DNA of 58,389 nt. Origin: Rathayibacter sp. SD072 (lineage in GTDB: Bacteria > Actinomycetota > Actinomycetes > Actinomycetales > Microbacteriaceae). The notes under the pieces are model-generated. The model did no database searches, was not told the DNA's origin, and saw nothing but the letters and a program-made list of their open reading frames with translations. Below are positions 32,526 through 41,271 of this stretch, in pieces. The DNA lies in the NCBI RefSeq assembly GCF_017355185.1, contig NZ_JADILJ010000024.1, positions 1 to 58,389 of the forward strand, in the 5' to 3' direction. The first letter of the stretch is position 1. Each line of letters starts with the position of its first letter. The position numbers and the translations under genes are program-made.

Positions 32526-33598
32526 GCGGGGATCGCCTCTTTCTGCGGGGCGCGACGACGCGCTTCGCGACGGTGGGAGAAGGCGGAGCGGACGCGCTCG
32601 GACTGCAGGAGGCAGAGAGCGACGATCACGATCGCCTTGAAGGCCGGCGTCGCGGAGGAGGAGACGCCGAGGAAGACCACGGTCTTGTCGAGGGTCGCGA
32701 TCAGGATCGCTCCGACCGCGGCTCCGGCGATGTTGAACTTGCCGCCCGCAAGCGACGTGCCGCCGATGACGACCGCGAGGATCGCGTCGAGCTCGAGCTG
32801 GTACCCGGTGCGGGAGGTGTCGACGGTCATGACGCTCGCGGTGGCGAACACGCCCGCCACTCCGGCCAGCACGCCGCTGCTGATGTAGGCGGTGAGCAGG
32901 AGGCCGCGGCGGTTGATGCCCGCGAGGCGGGCGGCCTTGGCGTCCATGCCGATGGCCTCGATCATGAGGCCCAGCGCGCTGCGGCGGACCAGGAGGCCGA
33001 CCGCGACGACGATGGCGATGGCGAGGAGGAAGACCACGGGGAGACCGAAGACGTAGCCGTTGGCGAGCCAGCGGAACGGCTCGTTGGTGGCGGCGGTGTT
33101 CTGGCCGCCGGTGATCACCTTGGCGAGGCCGCGGCCGGCGAGCATCACGACGAGCGTGCTGATGAAGGGCTGGAGGCCCACCACCGAGACGAGCACGCCG
33201 TTGACCGCTCCGAGCACCGCGCTGACGAGCAGCGCGAGGCCGAAGGCGGCGGCCGCGGCGCCGAGGGAGTCGGGGGCGCCCTGGGCGTTCAGGAACTCCA
33301 TCGAGACGGCTCCGGCGACGACCATGATCGAGCCGACCGAGAGGTCGATGCCGCCGGTCGCGACGACCAGGCACATGCCGACGGCGATCATGAGGATCGG
33401 AGCCGACGCTCGGGCGATGTCGATGACGTTGCCGACGAGGTAGCCGGTGGTGGGGCTCATCGATACCGCGAGGTAGCCCGGGTCCTTGACGACGTTGATC
33501 AGCAGGAGGAGGACGATCGCGACCGCTCCCCAGAACCACTGCCTCCGGATGAGACCGGTCAGGAACGAGGTCCTGCCGGCTCGGGTGTCGCTGCTCAT
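32522..33598 (-). CDS. Sugar ABC transporter permease, YtfT-like
   Basis: A 358-residue permease, paralogous to the next one. ILMIAVGMCLVVATGGIDLS and VGSIMVVAGAVSMEFL mark the class; FISTLVVMLAGRGLAKVITG and ITGGQNTAATNEPF correspond to YtfT. ATG 33598 overlaps the ATPase stop, and the 3' end overlaps the YjfF-like start, so the three genes are translationally coupled. The cytoplasmic tail is basic (RREARRRAPQK). Confidence 0.9.
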   Translation of the reverse strand: MSSDTRAGRTSFLTGLIRRQWFWGAVAIVLLLLINVVKDPGYLAVSMSPTTGYLVGNVIDIARASAPILMIAVGMCLVVATGGIDLSVGSIMVVAGAVSMEFLNAQGAPDSLGAAAAAFGLALLVSAVLGAVNGVLVSVVGLQPFISTLVVMLAGRGLAKVITGGQNTAATNEPFRWLANGYVFGLPVVFLLAIAIVVAVGLLVRRSALGLMIEAIGMDAKAARLAGINRRGLLLTAYISSGVLAGVAGVFATASVMTVDTSRTGYQLELDAILAVVIGGTSLAGGKFNIAGAAVGAILIATLDKTVVFLGVSSSATPAFKAIVIVALCLLQSERVRSAFSHRREARRRAPQKEAIPA

Positions 33599-35169
33599 GA
33601 TGCGGCCTCCTGCGTGGCGCCTTCGAGAACGACGACGTCCTCGTCGACGACTCCCTCTGCGGCGATGGTAGTGACGATGGACTCCGCTGTCACCGCGGGT
33701 CCGTTGAGGATCTCGGCGATGACCCGGTGATCCTTGAGCACGATGATGCGGTCGCTCAGGCGGACCACCTCGTCGAGCTCGGAGGAGATGAAGATCACGG
33801 CGACGCCCTCGCCGGCGAGCGCGACGACCTTCTCCTGGATCTCGGCCTTGGCGCCGACGTCGATGCCGCGGGTGGGCTCGTCCAGGATGAGGATCTCGGG
33901 GTGCGTGGCGAGCCAGCGGCCCAGGAGGACCTTCTGCTGGTTGCCTCCGGAGAGCTTGCTGATCGGGCGATCGGGGTCGGCCGGGCGGACGTTGAGCTCG
34001 ACCAGGTACTTCGCGACGATGTCGTCCTTCTCCTTCTTGGAGAGGGGACGGGCCCAGCCGCGCTTGGCCTGGACCGCGAGGATCAGGTTCTCGCGGACCG
34101 AGAGGTCGCGGATGATTCCCTCGTCGCGGCGGTTCTCGCTCGAGAACGCGATCTTGTGCGCGAGGCCCGCGGTGGGCGTCGGCACGTCGATCTTCTTGCC
34201 GTGCAACGTGATCTCGCCCGTCTCGGGCTTGTCGACGCCGTAGATCAGGCGCGCGAGCTCGGTCCGGCCGGAGCCGAGGAGCCCGGCGAATCCGACGACC
34301 TCTCCGCGGTGCAGGGTGAGGTCGGTGGGCTCGATCGAGCCCTTCCGGCCGATCCCCTTGGCCGTGTAGAGCGGCGCGTCGCGGTAGAGGTGGTCGCTGT
34401 TCTCGCGCTCGGAGTCGAGGGAGCGCAGCGCCGCGATGTCCTTGCCGATCATCTTCGAGATGAGCGAGGTGCGGTCGAGGTCGGGCGTGAGGTACTCGCC
34501 GATGAAGGTGCCGTTGCGCAGCACGGTCAGGCGGTCGCTGATCGCGTACACCTGGTCGAGGAAGTGCGAGACGAAGAGGATCGCGACGCCCTCGGCCCGC
34601 AGGCGCCGGATGACGGTGAAGAGGTTCTCGACCTCGTTCGCGTCCAGGCTCGAGGTCGGCTCGTCGAGGATGAGGACCTTCGAGTCGCTCACCGTCGAGC
34701 GGCTGATCGCGACCAGCTGCTGCATCGCGATCGAGAGCGAGGAGAGCGACTGGCGCGTGTTGAGGTGGTCGAGCCCGAGCTTGCCGAGGGCGACCTTCGC
34801 CGCCGCGTGCGTGGCCTTCCAGTTGATGCCGAAGGGGCCGCGGACCTCGTAGCCGAGCATCACGTTCTCGCCGATGGAGAGGTTCGTGACCAGGTTCACC
34901 TCCTGGTACACCGTCGAGATGCCGGCCGCCTGCGCGTCGGCGGTGCCGCTGAGGCGCTTGGGGGAGCCGCCGACCAGGATCTCGCCGCTGTCGATGCGGT
35001 AGACGCCGGTCAGGGCCTTGATGAGCGTGGACTTGCCGGCGCCGTTCTCGCCCATGAGCGTGTGGACCTCGCCCGGGAAGAGGCGGAAGTCGACGCCGTC
35101 GAGCGCTTTGACACCGGGGAAGCTGATCGAGATGTTCTTCATCTCGACGATCGGAGGCGAGCCTGTCAT
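33595..35169 (-). CDS. Sugar ABC transporter ATPase, YtfR/RbsA-type (two ABC domains)
   Basis: A 524-residue double ATPase. The first domain has Walker A GENGAGKS at 40-47, a degenerate signature region (SLSSLSIAMQQLVAISRS) and Walker B VLILDEPTSSLD. The second domain has a degenerate Walker A (GLLGSGRTEL), the signature LSGGNQQKVLLGRW and Walker B ILILDEPTRGID. Asymmetric domains are normal for RbsA/MglA-type proteins. It powers the two permeases downstream. A hairpin separates it from the binding-protein gene. A 524-residue paralogue lies at 46941-48515 without permeases. Confidence 0.93.
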   Translation of the reverse strand: MTGSPPIVEMKNISISFPGVKALDGVDFRLFPGEVHTLMGENGAGKSTLIKALTGVYRIDSGEILVGGSPKRLSGTADAQAAGISTVYQEVNLVTNLSIGENVMLGYEVRGPFGINWKATHAAAKVALGKLGLDHLNTRQSLSSLSIAMQQLVAISRSTVSDSKVLILDEPTSSLDANEVENLFTVIRRLRAEGVAILFVSHFLDQVYAISDRLTVLRNGTFIGEYLTPDLDRTSLISKMIGKDIAALRSLDSERENSDHLYRDAPLYTAKGIGRKGSIEPTDLTLHRGEVVGFAGLLGSGRTELARLIYGVDKPETGEITLHGKKIDVPTPTAGLAHKIAFSSENRRDEGIIRDLSVRENLILAVQAKRGWARPLSKKEKDDIVAKYLVELNVRPADPDRPISKLSGGNQQKVLLGRWLATHPEILILDEPTRGIDVGAKAEIQEKVVALAGEGVAVIFISSELDEVVRLSDRIIVLKDHRVIAEILNGPAVTAESIVTTIAAEGVVDEDVVVLEGATQEAAS

Positions 35170-35228
35170 GTCGCGTCCTTCCGTTCTCGAGCAGGGCGGA
35201 CCGGAAGCGGTGACGCCGAGGGACGGAG

Positions 35229-35261
35229 ACGCGGGGCCCGGAGATCGTCCGGGCCCCGCGT
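35229..35261 (-). terminator. Intra-operon hairpin between binding-protein and ATPase genes
   Basis: A perfect 13-bp stem (35229-35241 with 35249-35261) with a 7-nt loop AGATCGT lies in the 135-nt gap. Such structures commonly stabilise the binding-protein mRNA or reduce read-through, giving more binding protein than membrane components. Confidence 0.6.
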
Positions 35262-35304
35262 GTTCCGCAGGGGAGGGTGTGAGCCCTAGGGCTGCGGTCG
35301 GGCC

Positions 35305-36303
35305 CTAGAACTTGCGGTCGGGCAGGACCTCGGCGGCCACCTCGGGCGAGTCGAAGGTCTCGCTCGGGACGACGATGGAGGACTCGACGGTCTCGCCGGC
35401 CAGCGTCTTCTCGACGGCGTCGAGGGCGGTCTCGCCGAACAGCGGGTTGTACTCGGCGACGAAGCTGAGCTCGCCGTCGGCCAGGGCCTGCAGCGCGTTC
35501 TTGGTGCCGTCGATCGTGGCGATCTTGACGTCGGTGCCGGGGGTGAGGCCGGCCTCCTGGACGGCCTGGACGGCGCCGAGGCCCATCTCGTCGTTCTGGG
35601 CGAAGACGAGCTGGACGTCGTTGTTGTTCGACTTCAGGACGGTCTCGAAGACGCTCTTCGCCTCTTCGGTCGACCAGTTGGCGGTCTGCGCGCCGAGCTT
35701 CACGAACTTCGAGTCGGCGCCGATGACCTCGTCCCAGCCCTCGTTGCGCTCGTTGACGACCGAGACGCCCGCGGGGCCCTCGAGCGTGAAGTAGTTCGCG
35801 CCGTCGGGGAAGGTCGTGGTGGCCCAGTCGGCGACCGAGGTGCTGACCGCGATGTTGTCGGGCGCGATGCGGGTGACGTAGAGGTCGGAGTCGTCCGGCT
35901 CGATGCCGCGGTCGATCAGGATGACCGGGATCTCGGCCTCCTGAGCGCGCTCGAGCGAGTCCTCCCAGCCGGAGCCCTCGGTGGCCGACAGCAGGATGAT
36001 GTCGACGCCCTCGTCGACGAACGACGTGAAGGAGTCGATCTGGGACTTCTGGTCGCCGTTGGTGGCGGGGGCGTACTTGAGCTCGTAGCCGGCCTCCTCG
36101 GTGAACGTGTCCTCGATGTTGGTCTCGTTCGCCTGGCGCCACGCGCCCTCGGGGCCGACGGCCACGAATCCGATGGTGGTCAGGTCGCCCTCGCCGCCGG
36201 CTCCCGCCTCCGAGTCGCCGCCGGAGCAGCCTGCGAGGCCGAACGCCATCGCGCCGACCGCTGCGAAACCCAGGAACTGGCCGATACGCCTCTTCGTGGA
36301 CAT
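35305..36303 (-). CDS. Sugar ABC transporter substrate-binding lipoprotein, YtfQ-like
   Basis: A 332-residue lipoprotein of the RbsB/YtfQ type. The lipobox is FGLAGC after a hydrophobic segment. The mature part shows TTIGFVAVGPEGAWRQANET, IDSFTSFVDEGVDIILLSAT, PVILIDRGIEPDDSDLYVTR and VFAQNDEMGLGAVQAVQEAG, all YtfQ landmarks. The specific IDRGI...LYVTRI pattern favours furanose binding (galactofuranose/arabinofuranose). It is the first gene of the four-gene operon and has a doublet of operators in its promoter. Confidence 0.92.
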   Translation of the reverse strand: MSTKRRIGQFLGFAAVGAMAFGLAGCSGGDSEAGAGGEGDLTTIGFVAVGPEGAWRQANETNIEDTFTEEAGYELKYAPATNGDQKSQIDSFTSFVDEGVDIILLSATEGSGWEDSLERAQEAEIPVILIDRGIEPDDSDLYVTRIAPDNIAVSTSVADWATTTFPDGANYFTLEGPAGVSVVNERNEGWDEVIGADSKFVKLGAQTANWSTEEAKSVFETVLKSNNNDVQLVFAQNDEMGLGAVQAVQEAGLTPGTDVKIATIDGTKNALQALADGELSFVAEYNPLFGETALDAVEKTLAGETVESSIVVPSETFDSPEVAAEVLPDRKF

Positions 36304-36451
36304 GTGTCTCCTCCTTGAGACCGCGGGCGCGCCGAAGAGCGCCCGGGATGGGGTGGGCGCGAAGGCCCGGTGGTGGTCGGGCCTAGCGGCCCGAGGTGCA
36401 GTGAGTGCAGGATGTGCTGTGGACGCCGAGTGATCGCGTCCTCTGCTCGGA

Positions 36452-36482
36452 TGTTACCGTGAACAAAAGTTGTGACGCAACA
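36452..36482 (-). promoter_or_regulatory. Promoter and paired operators of the YtfQRT-YjfF operon
   Basis: TGTTACCGTGAACA (36452-36465) is the exact reverse complement of the 14-mer in the giant GH43 promoter. A diverged second site at 36469-36482 (GTTGTGACGCAACA) lies at the same 17-bp centre spacing. On the minus strand a TTGCGT -35 and TAACAT -10 with an 18-bp spacer overlap them. Confidence 0.65.
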
Positions 36483-36594
36483 GCGTCCTCGCGCTGCCGT
36501 GTAACGATCCGGTACCCCGGTGCGGAGGGCTCGCTCCTCCCGGCGGCGCCGTTGCGGCCCCGCACCCCGCTGCCGGGTCGCGCTGCTGCACTTC

Positions 36595-36785
36595 GCCGTT
36601 AGATTCCGCCGCCGCGGCTCGCCGCGTCTCTCTGCCGCGGCCCCTCGCCGCCTCTCTCTGCCACCGCCGCTCCACTTCGCCGCCGCCGCCTCTCGCCGCC
36701 CGTCGCTGCCTCTCCGTCGCCTCGCCTCGCGTGGCCGCCTCTCGCCGCCGTCGCCCTCGCCGTCGCGCCTCGCCGTCGCGGGAGC
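36595..36785. repeat. Low-complexity pyrimidine-rich degenerate repeat
   Basis: Reiterated CGCCGCCTCTC, CTCGCCGCC and CCGTCGC motifs make the plus strand strongly C/T-rich compared with flanking DNA. It does not translate into a convincing protein in any frame. It lies between the DUF222-HNH stop and the furanose operon promoter. Confidence 0.6.
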
Positions 36786-36792
36786 CGACCGG

Positions 36793-38157
36793 TCAGAACG
36801 GCGGCGGGGCGTCCTCGAACCTCGGCCCGCCCGAGAACGCGCGAGGAGCGCCGGGGATCGGGGTCGGACGGGTGGTGACGCGCCGTCCGGTGGGAGTGGT
36901 CCAGTCGGCGGTGCCGTCGGGATGCAGGACGTAGGTCCAGCGATCGCCGTGTCGGACGTGGTGGTGGGCGACGCAGAGCGAGGCGAGGTTGTCGAGCGCG
37001 GTCTCGCCGCCGTGGCGCCACTCGATCGTGTGGTCGGCCTCGGCGGTGGCGGCGGAGCGGGTGCAGCCGGGGAAGCGGCACGTCCGATCCCTCAGCTGCA
37101 GGTGGAGCCGCATCCGAGCGGGCGGGACCCGGTGGGTGCGGCCGACGGACGCGACACCGCCGGACACCGGATCGACCAGGACCCGGGTGAAGGAGGCCGC
37201 CGCGCCCACCAGTTCCCGCGCGGCACGGGCGGGGATCGGTCCGTAGCCGTCGAGGTCGGCCGGAGCATCGTCGAGGCCCGCGGCGGTGCTCGCGGCGATC
37301 GTGAGGCGCACCTCGGCGCGCACCCCCGGCACGAAGGCGCGGGAGGCGACGACCCCCTCCTCGGTCGGGGCGGTGCCGGAGACGTCACCGTCGCAGAGCA
37401 GGTCGGCGAGCGCGTCGGCCCGCAGCTGCGAGAGCGTGCGCTCGTCGGTCTCCGCGCCGGCATCGTCCTGCTGGACGTCGCTCCCGGGGGCGCCGTCGCG
37501 GAGGGTCCGCGCGATGCGATCCAGGCGGGCGAACGCGCCCAGCGCGACCGGTGCCGGGAGGAGCGCGCACAGGGTCGCCATGCCGTCGACCTCGGGCACG
37601 ACCCAGACCGCCCTGTCCTCGCGAGCGCGGACGTGCCGCCGCTCGAGGGGCTCCTCGTGCACCTCCTCGCGGAGCCGCGCGACGGCGCGGCGCAGCTGGG
37701 TGGGGGTCATCGAGACGGCGAGCCCCGCCGCCCGCTCGTCGAAGACCGCCCGGGAGGAGGAGGGAAGGGTCCGCGCGACGGCGCAGATCAGCCGTCCCGC
37801 CTCCCAGCGGATGAGCGCTGCGGCCAGCGCGGCCCGCGTGCACGGCAGCTCCTCGACCAGCAGCTGCGCCTCGTCGAGCTCGCGCGACGCGACCCGCTCG
37901 GACACGCCCAGTGCGACCGCGAACTCCGCTCGGATCGACCGCTCCACCAGCTCGTCGGTCTCGCTGCGCGACAGGCCCCGGGCGAACGCCTCCGGGTGCG
38001 CGAGTGCCGCCCGGTACCCCGCGTGCAGCTCCTCGGCCGCCGCCAGCAGGACCGGAGCCGCGGAGCGCGCGAGCGCGCCGGCGCGATCACCGCGCTCCCT
38101 CACCTCCGCGAGCGCCGTCTCGGAGGGATCGTCTTCTCGAGTTTCTCTCATGTCCAC
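36793..38157 (-). CDS. DUF222 / 13E12-type HNH endonuclease-like protein
   Basis: A 454-residue protein of the actinobacterial DUF222 plus HNH family, often present in many copies per genome. The DUF222 helical domain occupies most of the protein (ERSIRAEFAVALGVSERVAS, ELPCTRAALAAALIRWEAGR, PTQLRRAVARLREEV). The C-terminal HNH domain shows DRTCRFPGCTRSAATAEADH, EWRHGGETALDNLASLC and HHHVRHGD, with Cys and His ligands and the catalytic His in ADH. GTG 38157 or ATG 38151 could be the start; neither has a clear Shine-Dalgarno. The role is unproven, with selfish-element and DNA-repair ideas both raised. Confidence 0.88.
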   Translation of the reverse strand: MDMRETREDDPSETALAEVRERGDRAGALARSAAPVLLAAAEELHAGYRAALAHPEAFARGLSRSETDELVERSIRAEFAVALGVSERVASRELDEAQLLVEELPCTRAALAAALIRWEAGRLICAVARTLPSSSRAVFDERAAGLAVSMTPTQLRRAVARLREEVHEEPLERRHVRAREDRAVWVVPEVDGMATLCALLPAPVALGAFARLDRIARTLRDGAPGSDVQQDDAGAETDERTLSQLRADALADLLCDGDVSGTAPTEEGVVASRAFVPGVRAEVRLTIAASTAAGLDDAPADLDGYGPIPARAARELVGAAASFTRVLVDPVSGGVASVGRTHRVPPARMRLHLQLRDRTCRFPGCTRSAATAEADHTIEWRHGGETALDNLASLCVAHHHVRHGDRWTYVLHPDGTADWTTPTGRRVTTRPTPIPGAPRAFSGGPRFEDAPPPF

Positions 38158-38304
38158 GAGTCAACACGAGACCACCGACCTCCGTGTCCGCCCGGCGGTG
38201 AGCGGGGGACGGATCGGACGCGGGCGCCCTGGGGAGGAGCGCGCGCCCGAGCCGTTCAGGCGCCCGAGCTGAGCGCACCCCGAGCCGACCCGGCGCTCGC
38301 GCGC

Positions 38305-39525
38305 TCACACCAGCGCGCCCCCCGACGCCACGACCGCGCCGCGGTGCACCACGAGCCGGTCGGGATCCCGGTCCATCACCGCCGCGGTCGGGGTGTCCCC
38401 GCGCAGCACGACGAGCTCTGACGGGTCGCCCACCGCGAGTCCCGGCCGATCGGCGACGTCGCCGAGGCGCCGGAGCGACGGGTCGATCACCGTGGCGCCG
38501 CCCCAGGTGGCCACGGTGAGGGCGTGCTCGATGTCGACGTCGTCGTCGAAGCCCTGGCCGTGCGCGAGCAGGAAGGTGCGCTCGAGCATGTCGCCGGTGC
38601 CCCAGGGCGACCAGTAGTCGCGCTGGCCGTCCATCCCGAGTCCGACGCGGACCCCGGCGGCCAGCAGATCGAGCAGCGGCAGCTCGGCGCCGTGGCCGGG
38701 GGCGATGGTCGTGAGAGCGACGTCGAGCGAGGCGAGTCGCTCGATCGCGGCGGCGACTCCGCGGTCGGGCGAGGCGAGGGCGAACGCGTGCGAGATCGAG
38801 ACGCGGCCCTGCAGACCGAGCGCTTCGATCCGCTCGGCGATCAGGTCCATCGAGAACAGGCCCAGCGCGCCGCGCTCGTGCAGGTGGATGTCGAGGCCGA
38901 CGCCGTGCTTCTCGGCGAGGGCGAAGACCGCGTCGAGGTGGCGGACGGGATCGCGGTCGATCTCGCACGGGTCGATGCCGCCCAGCAGGTCCCCGCCCAG
39001 CGACAGCGCCTCGTCGAGCAGGGCGACGACTCCGGGCTCGACGAAGACGCCGACCTGCGGGAAGACGACGATCTCGACGTCCGAGCGCTCGCGGTGCGCC
39101 TCGCGGGCCGCGAGCACGCCCTGGAACTTCTCGAGGCCGGAGTCGGCGTCGACCTGCGCGTGGCTCCTGACGCGGGTCGCGCCCTTCGCGATCATCGTCG
39201 CGAGCGTCGAGGTCGCCCGCTCGGCGACGGGCGCCTCGGCGCTGCGCCAGTGCGCCCGGTCGTTCATGATGCGGCCCCAGCGGCCCTCCTCGCCGGTGCG
39301 CGGGCGGAACGGCAGGCCGAGCCGGGTCGAGTCGAGGTGCACGTGCACGTCCGAGAAGGAGGGGACGAGCACTCCGCCGCGACCGTCGACGACCGCGGCG
39401 CCCTCGCCCTCGACGACCGCGGCGCCGACCGGGCTGACAGCGCGGATCCCGGTCTCGTCGACCAGGACGTCACGGGCCTCGCCGCCCCACGGGCGGACGT
39501 CGTGCAGGAGCGTGGAGTTCGGCAT
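38305..39525 (-). CDS. Amidohydrolase-family protein, cytosine-deaminase-like
   Basis: A 406-residue metal-dependent hydrolase. The TIM barrel carries DVHVHLDST (first metal ligands), VRSHAQVD, LDIHLHERG, RVSISHAFALASPD and the late Asp in VGLGMDGQRDYWSPWG. This follows the CodA/atrazine-hydrolase-type order of ligands. The mixed N- and C-terminal beta subdomain (VVDGRGGVLVPSFSD; LVVHRGAVVASGGALV) is typical. It is downstream of, and on the same strand as, the dipeptide/opine-type ABC operon, but behind a 20-bp hairpin. Likely deaminates or hydrolyses a cyclic amide or N-heterocycle; substrate unknown. Confidence 0.82.
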   Translation of the reverse strand: MPNSTLLHDVRPWGGEARDVLVDETGIRAVSPVGAAVVEGEGAAVVDGRGGVLVPSFSDVHVHLDSTRLGLPFRPRTGEEGRWGRIMNDRAHWRSAEAPVAERATSTLATMIAKGATRVRSHAQVDADSGLEKFQGVLAAREAHRERSDVEIVVFPQVGVFVEPGVVALLDEALSLGGDLLGGIDPCEIDRDPVRHLDAVFALAEKHGVGLDIHLHERGALGLFSMDLIAERIEALGLQGRVSISHAFALASPDRGVAAAIERLASLDVALTTIAPGHGAELPLLDLLAAGVRVGLGMDGQRDYWSPWGTGDMLERTFLLAHGQGFDDDVDIEHALTVATWGGATVIDPSLRRLGDVADRPGLAVGDPSELVVLRGDTPTAAVMDRDPDRLVVHRGAVVASGGALV

Positions 39526-39697
39526 GCGGGAAGCCTTTCAGAGTGCGGGAGGTGGGGATCGGCCTGCGGGCGGGGGAGCAGCCTGGCACGGGCGTGTCCG
39601 AGACCCGCCGCTGCCCGCGGATCGCGCTGCCGGGGGTGGGTTCGGGCGAGGTGGATCTCGATGCGCCCGCCAGGCCGCTCGGTCAGCAGGGGAGGGC

Positions 39698-39747
39698 GCG
39701 GCGCGTTCCGGCCCGTGACCCGAGGGCCACGGGCCGGAACGCGCCGC
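39698..39747 (-). terminator. Strong hairpin after the peptide/opine ABC operon
   Basis: A perfect 20-bp stem (39698-39717 with 39728-39747) and 10-nt loop lie just past the binding-protein stop. It separates the transporter operon from the amidohydrolase gene. No T-run follows on the minus strand. Confidence 0.7.
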
Positions 39748-39753
39748 CCCGGG

Positions 39754-41271
39754 TCAGTCGGCGAACGCCACGTCGCTCAGCACGTACTCGCCGTCGGCGC
39801 GAGGCGTCCACTCGAGCCCGGGCGCCAGGGCGTAGTCGGCGTCCGGAGTGAACAGCGGCACGATGTACGCCTGGTCGAGGTTCGTCTGCGCCAGACGGGC
39901 GAAGACGGCGTCGCGCTCGTCGCCCGTGACGGTGCGCTGCTCCTCGACGAGGGCGGCGGTCTCGGGGGACTTCGCGTAGTCGTTCTGGCCGCCGGCGAAG
40001 AGGTTCGTCGCGGGCATGTCGCCGTCCATCGTCGACGGCGCCCAGGTGTTGAGGTAGAGGCCCTCGACCGAGACCGTGCCGTAGATGATGTTCGACAGGC
40101 TCGCCTGGTCGGTGCCCTTCAGCTCGACGCTCAGGCCGACCGCCTCGAGGTAGCCGACGATCGCCTGCGCGATCTCGGACGAGAGCGGGATGCGCCCCTC
40201 CGTCGCGTACTGCAGCGGGATGGTCTCGCCCGAGTAGCCGGCCTCGGCCAGCAGCGCCTCGGCGGCGGCCGGGTCGTACTCGGAGGGCTCGAGGTCGGCG
40301 TGGCCGGCGACGTCCGGAGCGACGATCTGGTCGTTCGCCACCGCCCGCCCGCTGAGCACGCCGTCGACGAGAGCCTGCGAGTCGATCGCCAGCCGGATCG
40401 CCTGGCGGACCCGGGCGTCGGCGAGCGGACCCGTGGTCGAGTTGATCCCGAGGAAGGTGACGCCGTTCGACGTGCGCGACGCGACCTCCACTCCGCTGCC
40501 CCCGGCCGAGTCGACCTGGTTGGGCGAGAGGAGGGCGATGTCGAGGCTGCCGGAGGACACGCCGTTCAGGCGGGCGTCGGCGTCGCCGACGGTCTGGAAG
40601 GTCACCGTCTCGACCTCGGGCTCCTCGCCCCAGTAGTCGGGGTTCCGCTCGATCACGTACTCGACGCCGCGGGTGTAGCTGACGAAGCGGAAGGGACCGC
40701 TGCCGACGGGGGCCGCGGCGAAGCCCTCGGACCCCAGCTCGGTGTAGACCGACTCCGGCACGATCGAGACGGCCGTGGTGATCGAGGGCCACGGCGAGAA
40801 CGGCGCGTTCAGCGTGAACACGACGGTGGTGTCGTCCGGCGCCTCGACCGACTCCAGGACCCCCATGTAGCCGAGGTTGTCGGAGTCGGGCGAGGCCAGG
40901 ATCGTGTCGTAGGTGAAGGCCACGTCGCCCGCGGTCACCGGGTCGCCGTTCGAGAAGACGGCGTCGTCGCGGAGCGTGTACGTCCAGGTCGTGAGGTCCT
41001 CGCTCGGCGTCCACTCCGTCGCCAGCGAGGGCTCGATCGCTCCGTCGGCGTCGAGCTTCGTGAGCTGGTCGAAGACGTTGTAGTAGTAGTTGTAGCCCGC
41101 GAGCGACCCGTCCATGATCGGGTCGGGTGCCCCCTCGGGCTCGGCCACCTGGCCGATGACGATGTCGCGGTCGGCCGCGGCGCTGCCGGCGCCCGAGCAG
41201 CCCGTGAGGGCGGCGATCGAGAGCGCGAGCGTCGTGAGGGCGATGAAGGGCGTGGCCCGGTTCCTGGTCAT
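39754..41271 (-). CDS. ABC transporter substrate-binding lipoprotein, family 5 (peptide/opine type)
   Basis: A 505-residue lipoprotein with lipobox AALTGC. Family-5 features include EPSLATEWTPSEDLTTWTYT, LRDDAVFSNGDPVTAGDVAF, PVGSGPFRFVSYTRGVEYVI and RNPDYWGEE. This family binds peptides, nickel, opines and various glycosides. It is the last gene of the operon, an unusual place for a binding protein, and its ATG overlaps the ATPase gene (ATGA). The ligand is probably the nitrogenous substrate of the linked OCD-family protein or amidohydrolase (inference). Confidence 0.92.
   Translation of the reverse strand: MTRNRATPFIALTTLALSIAALTGCSGAGSAAADRDIVIGQVAEPEGAPDPIMDGSLAGYNYYYNVFDQLTKLDADGAIEPSLATEWTPSEDLTTWTYTLRDDAVFSNGDPVTAGDVAFTYDTILASPDSDNLGYMGVLESVEAPDDTTVVFTLNAPFSPWPSITTAVSIVPESVYTELGSEGFAAAPVGSGPFRFVSYTRGVEYVIERNPDYWGEEPEVETVTFQTVGDADARLNGVSSGSLDIALLSPNQVDSAGGSGVEVASRTSNGVTFLGINSTTGPLADARVRQAIRLAIDSQALVDGVLSGRAVANDQIVAPDVAGHADLEPSEYDPAAAEALLAEAGYSGETIPLQYATEGRIPLSSEIAQAIVGYLEAVGLSVELKGTDQASLSNIIYGTVSVEGLYLNTWAPSTMDGDMPATNLFAGGQNDYAKSPETAALVEEQRTVTGDERDAVFARLAQTNLDQAYIVPLFTPDADYALAPGLEWTPRADGEYVLSDVAFAD

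Larger units (their letters stand above)
36304..36792. other. 489-nt gap: leader and promoter of the furanose operon, then a polypyrimidine tract
   Basis: 36304-36490 holds the leader, GGAGGA-type Shine-Dalgarno and promoter of the YtfQ operon on the minus strand. About 36595-36785 is a degenerate CGCCGCCTCTC-like repeat tract, pyrimidine-rich on the plus strand, immediately downstream of the DUF222 gene. Short open frames here lack coding character, and I see no gene. Confidence 0.6.

Noticed and set aside
36793-38157. DUF222-HNH gene as evidence of a prophage or integrated element
   Set aside because: No integrase, attachment repeats or phage genes flank it, and the family is widespread in ordinary actinobacterial chromosomes.
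36520-38421. Plus-strand open frame over the repeat tract and the DUF222 gene
   Set aside because: It begins in low-complexity repeat and runs antisense to a clear DUF222-HNH protein; no domain is seen.
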